From assembly GCF_902150045.1 (NCBI RefSeq), contig NZ_CABFVU010000001.1, positions 2,852,001 to 2,916,000 on the forward strand: a stretch of 64,000 nt of DNA. The letters are read 5' to 3'. This DNA is from Chitinophaga polysaccharea. GTDB taxonomy: Bacteria > Bacteroidota > Bacteroidia > Chitinophagales > Chitinophagaceae. Made by a program: the position numbers and the translations under genes. The notes beneath the pieces were generated by a model. The model made no database searches. It saw nothing but the letters and a program-made list of their open reading frames with translations, and was not told the origin of the DNA. Shown here in pieces: positions 45,769 through 55,506 of the stretch (position 1 is its first letter; the number at the start of each line of letters is the position of its first letter).

Positions 45769-46818
45769 ATGAACATGAAGCTTAATAAATTATATATCCT
45801 GCCCTTACTGCTTTTGATAAGCGCCTGCGTAAAAGAGCCGGTGGATGTGCCGCAGGAGAACGGAGATGACAGGCCGCTCCTCACCATTCTGAAGAACAAC
45901 TATAACTTCAGTATGTTCTATAACGCTGTGCAACGTACCGGCCTGGATAAAACACTGGAGGGCAAGGGGCCGTTCACCGTGCTGGTGCCGGATAACACTG
46001 CATTTACAACCTCCGGGATCACTGCAGACAGTCTCGCTGCTATGGACACTGCTTCGTTGGCAAAGCTGCTGCGTTACCACATCATTCCGGAGCAGATCAG
46101 GTATGCCGCGGTACCACAGGCTATTGATTTTCCCTATGAAACGCTGGCCGGACTTCCGGTATATACAGGCGTGCCCATACCCGGGCCCAGGCAATTTCAA
46201 AACCTTACTATAAATATACTGCACATCAATGGCGTATCCGTTAGTAAAACTGATATACTGGCAGGTAATGGGGTCATACATGCCCTTAGCCGGGTGCTGC
46301 GACTCCCCGCCGCCTCCGTGCAGGATGCGCTGGACAAGGATCCACAATACAGCTATTTTGTGCATGCCCTCAAGGAATTTGGTTTGTGGGACCAGCTGGG
46401 AAAACCGGGTGTTTTTACCGTAATGGCGCCGGCTAATCAACTGTTTGATCAATATGGCGTTACGGAAGCAGGGCTGGATCCCGCCCACTACCGGAAGATG
46501 ATGGTTACTCCCTATATCGTGAACGGACACCGTTTTTTTTCTACAGACTTGCTGGATGCCCCGCTGGATAACGCGCAGCCAGGTATCCTCACACCGGAAT
46601 TCCTTCAGACAATAAACTGCTATAATCAGACTTTTGGCGTTTGGCCACTTTACTACAAACAGATAACCGACCTCGTAGGACCGCCTTACTGGGGTGACCC
46701 ATACATCTATGGCCCGGCCGCAAGTTTAGTTAACAGTGATCATCTCACGGGGAATGGTATAGTACACGGCCTGAGTGATCTGCCAATGAGGCCGGACAGC
46801 GCAAGAATAAATCCTTAA
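45769..46818 (+). CDS. Fasciclin (FAS1) domain lipoprotein 1
   Basis: A 349-residue lipoprotein (lipobox LLLISAC). Two FAS1 modules are visible: the first with NFSMFYNAVQRTGLDKTLEG then GPFTVLVPDNTAF and LLRYHIIPEQIRY; the second starting near YSYFVHALKEFGLWDQLGK with GVFTVMAPANQLFDQYGV and ending GNGIVHGLSDLP. FAS1 modules are ~140-residue adhesion folds; in Bacteroidota they are common in SusD-like and lipoprotein arrays, often near TonB receptors. It begins 5 bases after the previous gene and is the first of four tandem paralogues. Confidence 0.88.
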   Translation: MNMKLNKLYILPLLLLISACVKEPVDVPQENGDDRPLLTILKNNYNFSMFYNAVQRTGLDKTLEGKGPFTVLVPDNTAFTTSGITADSLAAMDTASLAKLLRYHIIPEQIRYAAVPQAIDFPYETLAGLPVYTGVPIPGPRQFQNLTINILHINGVSVSKTDILAGNGVIHALSRVLRLPAASVQDALDKDPQYSYFVHALKEFGLWDQLGKPGVFTVMAPANQLFDQYGVTEAGLDPAHYRKMMVTPYIVNGHRFFSTDLLDAPLDNAQPGILTPEFLQTINCYNQTFGVWPLYYKQITDLVGPPYWGDPYIYGPAASLVNSDHLTGNGIVHGLSDLPMRPDSARINP

Positions 46819-46836
46819 ACAATCGGAAAAAACACG

Positions 46837-48048
46837 ATGAAATATCTATCTACTCCCATAAAACGATCGCTGGCATTACTGGCCTGCAGTGCTGTTGTTA
46901 TGTTACATGCCTGCCTCAAAGCTTCTGATGCACCGGTAACACCGGCCAGTTCCCTTCCATTTAAGGGAGCAGACCTCGCAGGCACCCTGGCGCAGGAAAG
47001 TTCCCTGCAGTTGTTTAACCGCGCTTTCAAACGTGCTTCAATGGAGCAGGACATAAATAACGGAGCAGGCTATACGATCTTCGCACCTACTGATGCTGCT
47101 ATGAAAGCAGCCGGCCTTAACGAAGCAACTATCGATAAGATGAATATCGATAGCCTGCGCAGCCTGGTAGGCTACCAGGTGGTTACCGGCGCACTGGACG
47201 ATCAATCCCTTTCGCAACCGGTAACTGCCACTTATCTGACCACACTTAAAAGAACCCTCGTCACAAAGCCCGGAGGGTTTGCATCTTACCAGTACGCTGC
47301 ACTATATGTGAAAGAAGGTGATAAGCTGTATTTTAATGGTGTGCCCGTGAAAAAGGAAGGCGACGCAATACCCGCCACCAACGGCTATATTTACCCCGTA
47401 AGCGCCCTTGCCATAGAAATTACAACCGGCAACACGCTGCTGGATCTTATCAAGGACGACCCGGATCTTAGCATGTACTATCAGGCGCTGTTACTGGAAG
47501 ACAGCATACTGTCCGTCAATTACCTGTCGGGGGATATCAGCTTTTTTAACGACAGGACCCAGACCGGCATGTATCCTGCTGTTCTGTCGCCCACTAACAA
47601 AGCGTTTGAAGATGCTGGTTTTCATACCCTGGATGATCTGAGGACTTATGCTACCAGCAGCTATGTAGGGTTTGATCCCAACGGCTTTGTAACCTTCTAT
47701 TTTTCGCCGCTGGACACCGTGCTCAAACGGCATATCATCTTCAACGGGCAGGTAGCAGGTAGTTTCTACTACACCCACAGCACCGTAAGGGTTTTTTATA
47801 ACGACCTGCTGAATCCTGCATTCAATAATGGTAAGCTGAATACCTATGCAGCAGGTTCAGGCAACATCATTGACGCCGTTGTAAGATATAGCCTGCCACT
47901 AAGTTTTTCAGATGTAAACGGAGAAGCCCATGTGAGTTATGGTGGCACTGCGGCGCCTTCCTATCCCTTGCCGCGTAATGCAGCTTACGTAGCAGTGAAC
48001 GGTTCATTGTTCAAGATCAATAAACTTTTTTATCCCATTGTAAAATAA
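46837..48048 (+). CDS. Fasciclin (FAS1) domain lipoprotein 2
   Basis: A 403-residue lipoprotein (lipobox MLHAC). The first FAS1 module is clear: SLQLFNRAFKRASMEQDINN, GYTIFAPTDAAMKAAGLNE, SLRSLVGYQVVTGALD. A second, more diverged module follows DPDLSMYYQALLLEDSILS and AVLSPTNKAFEDAGFHTLDD with LKRHIIFNGQVAGSFYY. It lies 18 bases after the first fasciclin gene. A role in surface adhesion or ligand capture for the flanking receptors is inferred from the operon only. Confidence 0.85.
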   Translation: MKYLSTPIKRSLALLACSAVVMLHACLKASDAPVTPASSLPFKGADLAGTLAQESSLQLFNRAFKRASMEQDINNGAGYTIFAPTDAAMKAAGLNEATIDKMNIDSLRSLVGYQVVTGALDDQSLSQPVTATYLTTLKRTLVTKPGGFASYQYAALYVKEGDKLYFNGVPVKKEGDAIPATNGYIYPVSALAIEITTGNTLLDLIKDDPDLSMYYQALLLEDSILSVNYLSGDISFFNDRTQTGMYPAVLSPTNKAFEDAGFHTLDDLRTYATSSYVGFDPNGFVTFYFSPLDTVLKRHIIFNGQVAGSFYYTHSTVRVFYNDLLNPAFNNGKLNTYAAGSGNIIDAVVRYSLPLSFSDVNGEAHVSYGGTAAPSYPLPRNAAYVAVNGSLFKINKLFYPIVK

Positions 48049-48055
48049 GCAGCTT

Positions 48056-49090
48056 ATGACTATGGAGAACAGTTTACGCCGGCAGGTGATCTTTATCCTG
48101 CTTCTGGCATTGGGGACCGCTGGCTGCGGTAAAGAAGACGCTCCCGGTATGGAAACAGATGGCAGCACGATCAACTTTGTATTGAAAGATAACTTTAGCT
48201 TCGGCGTGCTATATGCAGGTTTTAATATGGTCAGCTTGCTGGACACGCTGGCTGCACATGGACCGTATACCGTACTGGCGCCCAATAATGATGCTTTCAG
48301 CCTGCAGGGAATCAGCTATCCCACAAACGCATATAGCTTTCAGTTTTTTGCGCCTGATTGGTTCCGGCAGGCAATGCGTTATGCGGTCATCCCGCAAGGC
48401 CTTGCCCTGGGAAGCCTTCCCTTGAATACTGTACGGGCATATAAAACCATCAGCGGCGGCAATGTTTATATAAAAACATTGGTAGAAGCGGGAGATACGA
48501 TAACAATGGTAAACGGTTTCAAACTTGTTAGCCGGGATAATGCGGCTTCAAATGGTTTTATCCAGGTATTGCCCCAGTTACTGAACCCGGAGCTGTATAG
48601 CACCTCTGCTTCAGAAGTGCGCAGCGATACCACCACCGCCTTATTTGCCGCCGCCATGCAACGCGCCGGGCTTACAGCATTGCTTTCCGGTAAAGATGAA
48701 TATACTGTGCTGGCGCCCTCCAACACCGCTTTTATACAGGCTTCCATTAATGGCCTTGACCTCAGCAGCCTGGATGGTATATTAAATGCCGATCCTGCAA
48801 AGCTGGCAACCCTGTTGCAATATCATATCATCAGGGGACGGTATTTTGAAGGAGACCTGTACCGTTATGCCAGCGCTTTCCCGGAAGGCATTACCACAAT
48901 GAACGGTGCTAAACTGATGATTGGAGGTAATCCTTCCCAATTTAAAGGGATCACCTTCCTGGGCGCCGGCAATAACGGGCTACCCGCCGGGATATCAGTG
49001 CCTTCCCAGTATTCGCCCGCTTCAAACAATGCTAACATACCCGTTGGCAATGGCGTCATTCACATCATTAACCAGGTGCTTATCCCTTAA
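48056..49090 (+). CDS. Fasciclin (FAS1) domain lipoprotein 3
   Basis: A 344-residue lipoprotein (lipobox GTAGC). Module one: NFSFGVLYAGFNMVSLLDTL, GPYTVLAPNNDAFSLQGI, FRQAMRYAVIPQGLALG. Module two: TALFAAAMQRAGLTALLSG, EYTVLAPSNTAFIQASING, LATLLQYHIIRGRYFEGD and the typical end NGVIHIINQVLIP. This is the most canonical of the four in keeping the two-module FAS1 layout. Seven bases separate it from the preceding gene. Confidence 0.9.
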   Translation: MTMENSLRRQVIFILLLALGTAGCGKEDAPGMETDGSTINFVLKDNFSFGVLYAGFNMVSLLDTLAAHGPYTVLAPNNDAFSLQGISYPTNAYSFQFFAPDWFRQAMRYAVIPQGLALGSLPLNTVRAYKTISGGNVYIKTLVEAGDTITMVNGFKLVSRDNAASNGFIQVLPQLLNPELYSTSASEVRSDTTTALFAAAMQRAGLTALLSGKDEYTVLAPSNTAFIQASINGLDLSSLDGILNADPAKLATLLQYHIIRGRYFEGDLYRYASAFPEGITTMNGAKLMIGGNPSQFKGITFLGAGNNGLPAGISVPSQYSPASNNANIPVGNGVIHIINQVLIP

Positions 49091-49101
49091 ATCAGTCCAA
49101 T

Positions 49102-50034
49102 ATGCAACCTAAACATATACAACGTTTGCTATGCTGCCTGTTCCTGCTGATTGCAATTTCCTGCACCAAAGATGAACCGGTATATACCAACAACCCCGGG
49201 GCCTCCCTGTTTGAGACAATACTTGGAAAGAAAGAGCTTAGCCTGTACCAGGCGGCCCTCAAACGGGCAGGTATGCTGGATGCCGCTACGTTTGCTAACA
49301 GTGGCCCCTATACGGTGTTTGCGCCGGTGGATTCCGCCTTTATGAATGCAGGTCTTACCCTGGACAGCATTAATAAATACAACCCCGATTCCCTGGCCCT
49401 GGTGCTTAAATACGGTATGCTTTATGGCCGCATCAGCAGCAGCACGCTCATGGGATTTTATTCGCAGGATATGGTGAGCAGGCATCCTTCGTTAAAACCA
49501 AGGCTTAACAAGAACTACTATGGCATTTTCTTTAATGGTATACCCTTGCTGCCTGAAAAGAGCGCTACGCTGGCAGACGGTGTTTTACACGAACTCGCAA
49601 GAGTGCCTTTTCCACAATCTGCTAATCTTATGGATTGGATCCGCCGGCAGCCGGAGCTCACCTTCTTTGCTGCAGTGCTGGACCGTACCGGTTATGCATC
49701 ACAGGTAGCCAATACAGATCCGCTGGGGAAGCTGGTGTTCGCACCGGTAAATGAGGCGTATAAAAAACTGGGATATACTGATCTGGATGCCATTAATAAC
49801 GCGGACCTCTTTATACTTCAGGCGCCAATGCAGGAAATGGTGCGGAGCCCCCGCCTGTTTACCGCCGATTTTTTAGGAGGATATTCATTTAACTATGATT
49901 ACTTCTACGTGAACGCTGATGGATTCACCATCACTGCCATTGGCAACATAGCGCCTGTTCACATCATACGCCCGGATATTATGGGTGTCAATGGTGTAAT
50001 ACAGGAGGTGGACCAGGTTATTTTACTTAGATAA
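49102..50034 (+). CDS. Fasciclin (FAS1) domain lipoprotein 4
   Basis: A 310-residue lipoprotein (lipobox IAISC). Module one: ELSLYQAALKRAGMLDAATF, GPYTVFAPVDSAFMNAGLTL, LALVLKYGMLYGRIS. Module two: LTFFAAVLDRTGYASQV, GKLVFAPVNEAYKKLGYTDL and a C-terminal GVIQEVDQVILLR. It ends two bases before the next gene. The last of four tandem paralogues that probably arose by local duplication, now strongly diverged in sequence. Confidence 0.87.
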   Translation: MQPKHIQRLLCCLFLLIAISCTKDEPVYTNNPGASLFETILGKKELSLYQAALKRAGMLDAATFANSGPYTVFAPVDSAFMNAGLTLDSINKYNPDSLALVLKYGMLYGRISSSTLMGFYSQDMVSRHPSLKPRLNKNYYGIFFNGIPLLPEKSATLADGVLHELARVPFPQSANLMDWIRRQPELTFFAAVLDRTGYASQVANTDPLGKLVFAPVNEAYKKLGYTDLDAINNADLFILQAPMQEMVRSPRLFTADFLGGYSFNYDYFYVNADGFTITAIGNIAPVHIIRPDIMGVNGVIQEVDQVILLR

Positions 50035-50036
50035 TA

Positions 50037-53000
50037 ATGATTGAAATGAAACACAACTACATCATAAAATATTTTTTATTCAGCTGCTTCTGTATGCTGC
50101 TCTGCTTTACAGGCAGCCGGGTAGCTGCCCAGGAAACCAGCGCAGGCTTACGCGGACAGATCAAAGATGCTTCAGGTCAGCCACTCCCCGGCGCTACTGT
50201 TATCGCAGTACATACCGCTTCCGGTACAAAATATGGCACCACTACCAGTAATGACGGCCGTTATAACCTACCCGGCCTGAGGGTAGGAGGGCCTTATGCT
50301 GTTGAAGTGAAATTCCTCGGCATGAATACGGAAACCCGTAACATTGCGCAAATCGCCCTGGGTGAGATCATGACGCTCAATTTTGTGCTATCGGACAATA
50401 CCCGTAACCTGTCTGGCATTACCGTTAAAGGTCAGAAGGCCGGGCCCAAAGCCAGTAATTTTGGTGCAGGCCAGAATATCAGCCGTGACCAGATCCGTAA
50501 TCAACCTACCATCTCACGGAGCATCACAGATATCACGAAGGCAGTGCCACAAAGCAACAAGGATAACTCTTTTGCAGGCACCTCTTTCCGCTATAACAAC
50601 GTGACCATCGATGGTGCTGTTAATAACGATGCAATTGGCTTCAGCCCTTCAATTGGCGGTCAAACCGGCGCCTCCGGTATGCCCGGTTCATCTACCCGTA
50701 CCAATGCTATCTCCCTGGATGCTATCGAAGATATGCAGGTGTATCTGGCGCCCTATGATGTGAAGATCGGTAACTTTACCGGCGGCAGCATCAACGCTGT
50801 TAGCCGCTCCGGCAGCAATGAGGTGCATGGTTCTGTATATGTTTATGGCAGGAATGCATCCCTGGTTGGACCAGACCATACAGGTGCTGAGCTTACAAAA
50901 AAAATGCCTTCCGGTTTTCACGACTATCAGGCAGGTTTTCGTGTAGGCTTTCCCATTATAAAGGACAAACTGTTCTTCTTTACAAATGAAGAGATCACCC
51001 GGCGCCAGGATCCTGTGCAGCAGGTGGCCGGCAGCCCTTCAACGGCCGGTATTCTCAATGCGGAAGATGCACAGGCCATTATCGACTACTCCATAAAGAA
51101 TTACGGTTTTAATCCCGGCACAGCAGGCCTGTATTATGCTTACTCCAACTCTGAGAAGTTTTTTAATCGCCTGGACTGGAACATTAATGACAGGAATCAG
51201 CTGGCTATCCGCAACAATACCATCCGCTCCAAAGCTATCAACATGGAACGTGATCAGTTCGACTTCCGCTTTGGCAGTATTGCTTACCAGCAGTTTAATA
51301 ACCAGAGCTCCACCGTAGCGGAGTTGAAAACCCGCTTTAGTAACAACTTCTCCAACAGCGCTATGATAGGTTTTACCAGCATCCATGATTATCGAAACCC
51401 GCTCAGCGATCCTTCTTTTCCACAGGTACAGATAGTGGGCCGCACTCCCGGCACAACCATCTTCTTCGGCACAGACAGGGAAGCCTCTATTTTTAATCAA
51501 CGTCAGCGCACCGTCGAAATAACAGATAACCTGGTATGGAACCTGGGCAGGCACACACTAACCCTGGGCACACACAATGAATTATACAAGATCAACTACG
51601 GCTTTGTAAATTCATGGAATGGCAGGGTCACTTACCTGGGTATAAACGATTTCCTGAACAACAATCCTGAGCGTGTACAAGGCAGCTACAACTATTTCAA
51701 TAACAACCGGGATTACATCCTGGCTAATCCCACAGCTGTATTTAATATCAATTTCTACAGCCTCTATCTGCAGGACGAAGTACAGCTCACAGATCGTTTT
51801 ACTTTTACCAAGGGTATCCGGTTTGACCTGGCAGACGTGCCCACTAAGCAGATCCTGAGCGATAAGACGCGCAATGCTTTCACAGATCCTGCTTTTGGCA
51901 CTACCTATACCTACACGCCGCTGAACCAGATCACCGGCAATTATCTTGGGAAGATCCAGATATCTCCCAGGATAGGCTTCCGCTTTGATGCCCATGGCGA
52001 TCAGGCACTGGTGCTGAGAGGCGGCCTGGGTATGTTCACTTCCCGTATTCCATTCGCCTGGCTGGGTTACGCCTTCTATAACAACGGTGATACCTACGGT
52101 GCTTACGATCAGAAAACAGATGGCAATCCACCCTATGTATTCCAGGGCAATCCCCTGCAACATCAGCCGGGGCGAGGAATCGGCTATTTCGCCGGTCAGA
52201 ACGGACAGGTGATCACAGATAAGAATGCCGGTAAAACACAAGTGGACGTAGTAGATAATAACTTCGTAATGCCAAAAGTATTACGCGGCAGCATTGCCAT
52301 CGACTTTAAAGACAAATACGGATTTAAATATACCCTTGAAGGCATCTACACCAAAACCATCAGGGATGTAATGTTCCGTCAGATCAATCTTACAGACCGT
52401 CCTGCCTATGCCGTTTTTGATTCAGCCGTAAATCATCAGTACCAGCCTGTATTCCCCGGGCAGAATGGCCTGAACCCGCAATTTGCCAATGTGTATGAAA
52501 TGTCTAATACCACGGCCGGCTACCGCTATAGTATCACGGGTCAGATGTCCCGTGCCTTTCAATCCGGCTTCGGTTTTTCCATTGCATACACTTATGGCCA
52601 GTCTAAAGATGTGGCCAACGGCATCCGCAACTCCTTTGAATCCAACTGGCAGCTGAACCAGGCACTGAATCCCAACGACCCGCAGCTGGCTTATTCCAAC
52701 TTTGATATCCGCCATCGTATTGTGGGCAATGTCAGTTACCGCAAGGCATGGAGTGAAACATGGGTAAGCTCCTTTTCACTGTTTGTATCTGCCCAGTCCG
52801 GCTCTCCCTTTACCTACGGCTTTGTGAACTATACGCCGCAAAATACGCCACAGCAGATTTCCCTCGCTTATATACCGGCAAAAGGAGAAACCATAAACTT
52901 CTTCGCGCCCACCGCAACACAAACCGCCCAGGAGCAGGCAGTTGCTTTTGATGCGTTTATTGACGGTAACAAATATCTCCACTCAAGAAGAGGATCATTC

Positions 53001-53348
53001 ACTGAACGCAATGCAGCCAGAACACCGTGGAATACCAATGCAGACTTCCATTTTGCGCAGGATCTTCATTTGAATGCAGGAATTGATGATGCCTCCAAAA
53101 TCAAAACCATTACCCTGGGTCTGGATATTATGAACGTCACCAACCTGTTGAATACGAACTGGGGTAAAGCCTATTTTTCTCCCAATACCTATAACTCAAC
53201 GGCAAGCGTAGGGTTGTTGCCTTATGTACCTGCCAAATCCTCCCAGAGTTATCCGTTATACCAGTTCGTAGACCCAGGGAAGCCATATTCCGTTGATCCA
53301 TTTGCTTCCAGGTGGCAAATGCAGGTGAGCGCCCGTTACTCATTTTAA
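50037..53348 (+). CDS. TonB-dependent receptor, Oar-like with CarboxypepD_reg domain
   Basis: About 1100 residues (the ATG at 50046, MKHNYIIKYF, is the likelier start). Signal peptide ends RVAAQE; then GLRGQIKDASGQPLPGATVI (CarboxypepD_reg-like), a plug-like region (TIDGAVNNDAIGFSPSIGGQ, IEDMQVYLAPYDVKIGNFTG, GGSINAVSRSGSNEVHGSVY) and a long barrel ending WQMQVSARYSF. The plug signature is that of Oar/OmpA-like TonB proteins, known for protein or peptide export/uptake and adhesion rather than glycan import. It is the last gene of the operon and is followed by a 29-bp hairpin. Confidence 0.9.
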   Translation: MIEMKHNYIIKYFLFSCFCMLLCFTGSRVAAQETSAGLRGQIKDASGQPLPGATVIAVHTASGTKYGTTTSNDGRYNLPGLRVGGPYAVEVKFLGMNTETRNIAQIALGEIMTLNFVLSDNTRNLSGITVKGQKAGPKASNFGAGQNISRDQIRNQPTISRSITDITKAVPQSNKDNSFAGTSFRYNNVTIDGAVNNDAIGFSPSIGGQTGASGMPGSSTRTNAISLDAIEDMQVYLAPYDVKIGNFTGGSINAVSRSGSNEVHGSVYVYGRNASLVGPDHTGAELTKKMPSGFHDYQAGFRVGFPIIKDKLFFFTNEEITRRQDPVQQVAGSPSTAGILNAEDAQAIIDYSIKNYGFNPGTAGLYYAYSNSEKFFNRLDWNINDRNQLAIRNNTIRSKAINMERDQFDFRFGSIAYQQFNNQSSTVAELKTRFSNNFSNSAMIGFTSIHDYRNPLSDPSFPQVQIVGRTPGTTIFFGTDREASIFNQRQRTVEITDNLVWNLGRHTLTLGTHNELYKINYGFVNSWNGRVTYLGINDFLNNNPERVQGSYNYFNNNRDYILANPTAVFNINFYSLYLQDEVQLTDRFTFTKGIRFDLADVPTKQILSDKTRNAFTDPAFGTTYTYTPLNQITGNYLGKIQISPRIGFRFDAHGDQALVLRGGLGMFTSRIPFAWLGYAFYNNGDTYGAYDQKTDGNPPYVFQGNPLQHQPGRGIGYFAGQNGQVITDKNAGKTQVDVVDNNFVMPKVLRGSIAIDFKDKYGFKYTLEGIYTKTIRDVMFRQINLTDRPAYAVFDSAVNHQYQPVFPGQNGLNPQFANVYEMSNTTAGYRYSITGQMSRAFQSGFGFSIAYTYGQSKDVANGIRNSFESNWQLNQALNPNDPQLAYSNFDIRHRIVGNVSYRKAWSETWVSSFSLFVSAQSGSPFTYGFVNYTPQNTPQQISLAYIPAKGETINFFAPTATQTAQEQAVAFDAFIDGNKYLHSRRGSFTERNAARTPWNTNADFHFAQDLHLNAGIDDASKIKTITLGLDIMNVTNLLNTNWGKAYFSPNTYNSTASVGLLPYVPAKSSQSYPLYQFVDPGKPYSVDPFASRWQMQVSARYSF

Positions 53349-53413
53349 CAGATCGCGCAGCATAGTGATAAGAGGTGATAAATCAGTTGAGGGGCAATAG
53401 AAAAAAGACACCT

Positions 53414-53476
53414 TTTTTTGAAATGAAATGTCCTCAAAAAGTGTTTAACTTTTTGAGGACATTTCATTTCAAAAAA
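53414..53476 (+). terminator. Very long perfect hairpin: 29-bp stem, 5-base loop
   Basis: TTTTTTGAAATGAAATGTCC and nine further bases (53414-53442) pair without mismatch with 53448-53476, loop GTTTA. The stem has an A/T-rich base and a run of A at its end, so it works as a terminator in either direction, closing the sigma-FAS1 operon and the minus-strand gene at 53511. Confidence 0.75.
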
Positions 53477-53510
53477 GAAGCCTCCCTTTTTTAAGTAACT
53501 GCTAATTTCT

Positions 53511-53936
53511 TCAGTCTTCCTCCTTATTATACAGTCTTTGTTCCAGGAAACTGCTATTCCCTTTCATAAAAGCGTCGAGGCATGACCGTGCGAAAGAGGT
53601 ATCCATGCCATCCATCTGTGTACTGAATTGGGGATTGAGCACATCTTTCTTTTTAAAAAATCCTTTACGTTCCATTTTAGGCCGCATATATCCTATCCCA
53701 ACACACCCCCACAGGCCTCCTGAAATGCAAAGGGTTTCCTGTTCGCCAAGATTATTCTGCCGGGTTATTTCAAAAAAATAAAACGAATTTTCAGGACTGC
53801 TTCCACTCGCTTCGATCTGCTGGTAAAGATCCTCCCAATTGATCTCCTGGTAAAGCCTGATGGCTTCTTCGCTGTTGCAACCTGCATAGGCTACAGGGTA
53901 ACGGGTAAATGGCGATTGTATTTTTATATCGTACAT
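53511..53936 (-). CDS. Hypothetical cytoplasmic protein
   Basis: A 141-residue protein without signal peptide or membrane segments. Start MYDIKIQSPFTRYPVAYAG, a middle that looks strand-rich (SFYFFEITRQ, LCISGGLWGCVGIGYMRP) and a charged C-terminus. I do not recognise the family. It stands alone between the hairpin and the kynureninase gene; its small size and glycine/aromatic core resemble immunity-type or SMI1-like small proteins, but no toxin gene is nearby. Confidence 0.5.
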   Translation of the reverse strand: MYDIKIQSPFTRYPVAYAGCNSEEAIRLYQEINWEDLYQQIEASGSSPENSFYFFEITRQNNLGEQETLCISGGLWGCVGIGYMRPKMERKGFFKKKDVLNPQFSTQMDGMDTSFARSCLDAFMKGNSSFLEQRLYNKEED

Positions 53937-54005
53937 AAGCGGTTTATTCCGGTAATGTGGGTGAAATTATAGCATTTCCAAATTTATTTGGTAGTGTAGG
54001 CAATT

Positions 54006-54013
54006 TATATTTG
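54006..54013 (+). promoter_or_regulatory. Possible -7 element upstream of kynureninase
   Basis: TATATTTG at 54006-54013 fits TAnnTTTG. A TTTG at 53987-53990 is closer than the usual spacing. The 263-base gap between 53936 and 54200 shows no gene. Confidence 0.3.
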
Positions 54014-54199
54014 TTTTGCCCCATCGTTACAACTAATGGAGAATATTTATAAAAATATTATCAATCGACCTTCTTAGCAGGCATTCCTCCTGCCGGTAGC
54101 ATTCCGCTGCCATTATCCACCTTATCAGCATGTATTTTCCGACGTCATTGACAGCCATGTCTGTGTACGCGATTTCCAATCATTAACATACTTATCTGT

Positions 54200-55498
54200 A
54201 TGATTTTAGAAAACAATCTGGCCTTCGCACAGGGCCTGGACAGGCAAGATCCGTTACATCACCTGAGAGACGAATTCCTTTTCCCGAAGCAGAACGGCAC
54301 GCCGTTCATTTATATGTGCGGTAATTCGCTCGGATTACAGCCGCGGGCTGCCCGTAGTTATGTTGATCAGCAAATGAACAACTGGGAAAATCTGGCCGTT
54401 GAGGGATGGTTTGAAGGGAAAACTCCCTGGATGTACTATCACAAAGAACTCAAGGATCTGATGGCCCGTATCGTTGGCGCCAGTCCCAGGGAAGTATGCC
54501 CCATGAACACACTCACGGTAAACCTGCACCTGCTGATGGTAAGCTTCTACCGGCCCACTGCAAACCGGTTTAAGATCATTATGGAAGCCGGCGCTTTTCC
54601 TTCCGATCAGTATGCAATGGAAAGCCAGGTCAGGTTCCACGGCTATGATCCGGAAGAAGCCATTATTGAAGTGCGGCCACGTGCAGGTGAGGCAACTTTG
54701 CGGACAGAAGATATACTGGCTGCTATTGCCCATCACGGCGATCAGCTTGCACTCGTGTTATTTGGCGGTATAAATTATTTTACGGGCCAGTGGTTCGATA
54801 TGCCGGCTATCACCAAAGCAGGGCATAGCGCCGGCGCAGTGGTGGGGTTCGACCTGGCGCATGCTGCTGGTAATGTACCACTGCAATTGCACGACTGGGA
54901 TATTGATTTTGCATGCTGGTGCTCTTATAAATACCAGAACGCAGGCCCTGGAGGAATCAGCGGGATCTTCGTACATGAAAAGCACTTTTCCGATACCTCG
55001 CTCCACCGTTTTGCAGGCTGGTGGGGATACCAGGAACAGCAGCGATTTAAAATGGAAAAAGGGTTCATTGCCGAAGCAGGCGCCGATGGCTGGCAGGTAA
55101 GCTGCACACAGGTGATACCAATGGCGTTGTATCATGCCTCACTCAAGATCTTTGAAAAAGCCGGTTTCATTGGCCCGCTCCGGGAAAAAAGCACGAAACT
55201 AACCGCTTATCTGCATCATCTTATCAATGACGTAAATAAAACGCTGGGCTTTGAACAATACAGGATCATCACCCCGGCGGCCGAAACGGAAAGAGGCGCA
55301 CAGCTGTCTGTCGTAGCCAGATACAAAGCCAAAGAGATCTTTCACGCGTTAGTAGCCGGCAATGTCCTGGGCGACTGGCGGGAGCCGGATGTAATCAGGC
55401 TTAGTCCCGTGCCGCTGTATAACAGTTTTGAAGATGTTTTCCTGGTGGCAGCGCAGCTGCTGACCATAAGTAAAGAACTGATCACGCCAAAACAATAA
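54200..55498 (+). CDS. kynU: Kynureninase
   Basis: A 432-residue PLP enzyme hydrolysing kynurenine to anthranilate and alanine (or 3-hydroxykynurenine to 3-hydroxyanthranilate). Motifs: MCGNSLGLQPR, VAVEGWFEGKTPW-type segment (LAVEGWFEGKTPWMYYHKEL), CPMNTLTVNLHLLMVSFYRP, VGFDLAHAAGNVPLQLHDW and the PLP-binding Lys in CSYKYQNAGPGGISG. Length is normal for the family. The start codon at 54200 has a typical N-terminus. Tryptophan 2,3-dioxygenase follows after 8 bases, so this is a tryptophan-catabolic operon. No formamidase or kynurenine 3-monooxygenase is in the window. Confidence 0.95.
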   Translation: MILENNLAFAQGLDRQDPLHHLRDEFLFPKQNGTPFIYMCGNSLGLQPRAARSYVDQQMNNWENLAVEGWFEGKTPWMYYHKELKDLMARIVGASPREVCPMNTLTVNLHLLMVSFYRPTANRFKIIMEAGAFPSDQYAMESQVRFHGYDPEEAIIEVRPRAGEATLRTEDILAAIAHHGDQLALVLFGGINYFTGQWFDMPAITKAGHSAGAVVGFDLAHAAGNVPLQLHDWDIDFACWCSYKYQNAGPGGISGIFVHEKHFSDTSLHRFAGWWGYQEQQRFKMEKGFIAEAGADGWQVSCTQVIPMALYHASLKIFEKAGFIGPLREKSTKLTAYLHHLINDVNKTLGFEQYRIITPAAETERGAQLSVVARYKAKEIFHALVAGNVLGDWREPDVIRLSPVPLYNSFEDVFLVAAQLLTISKELITPKQ

Positions 55499-55506
55499 CT
55501 ACCAGT

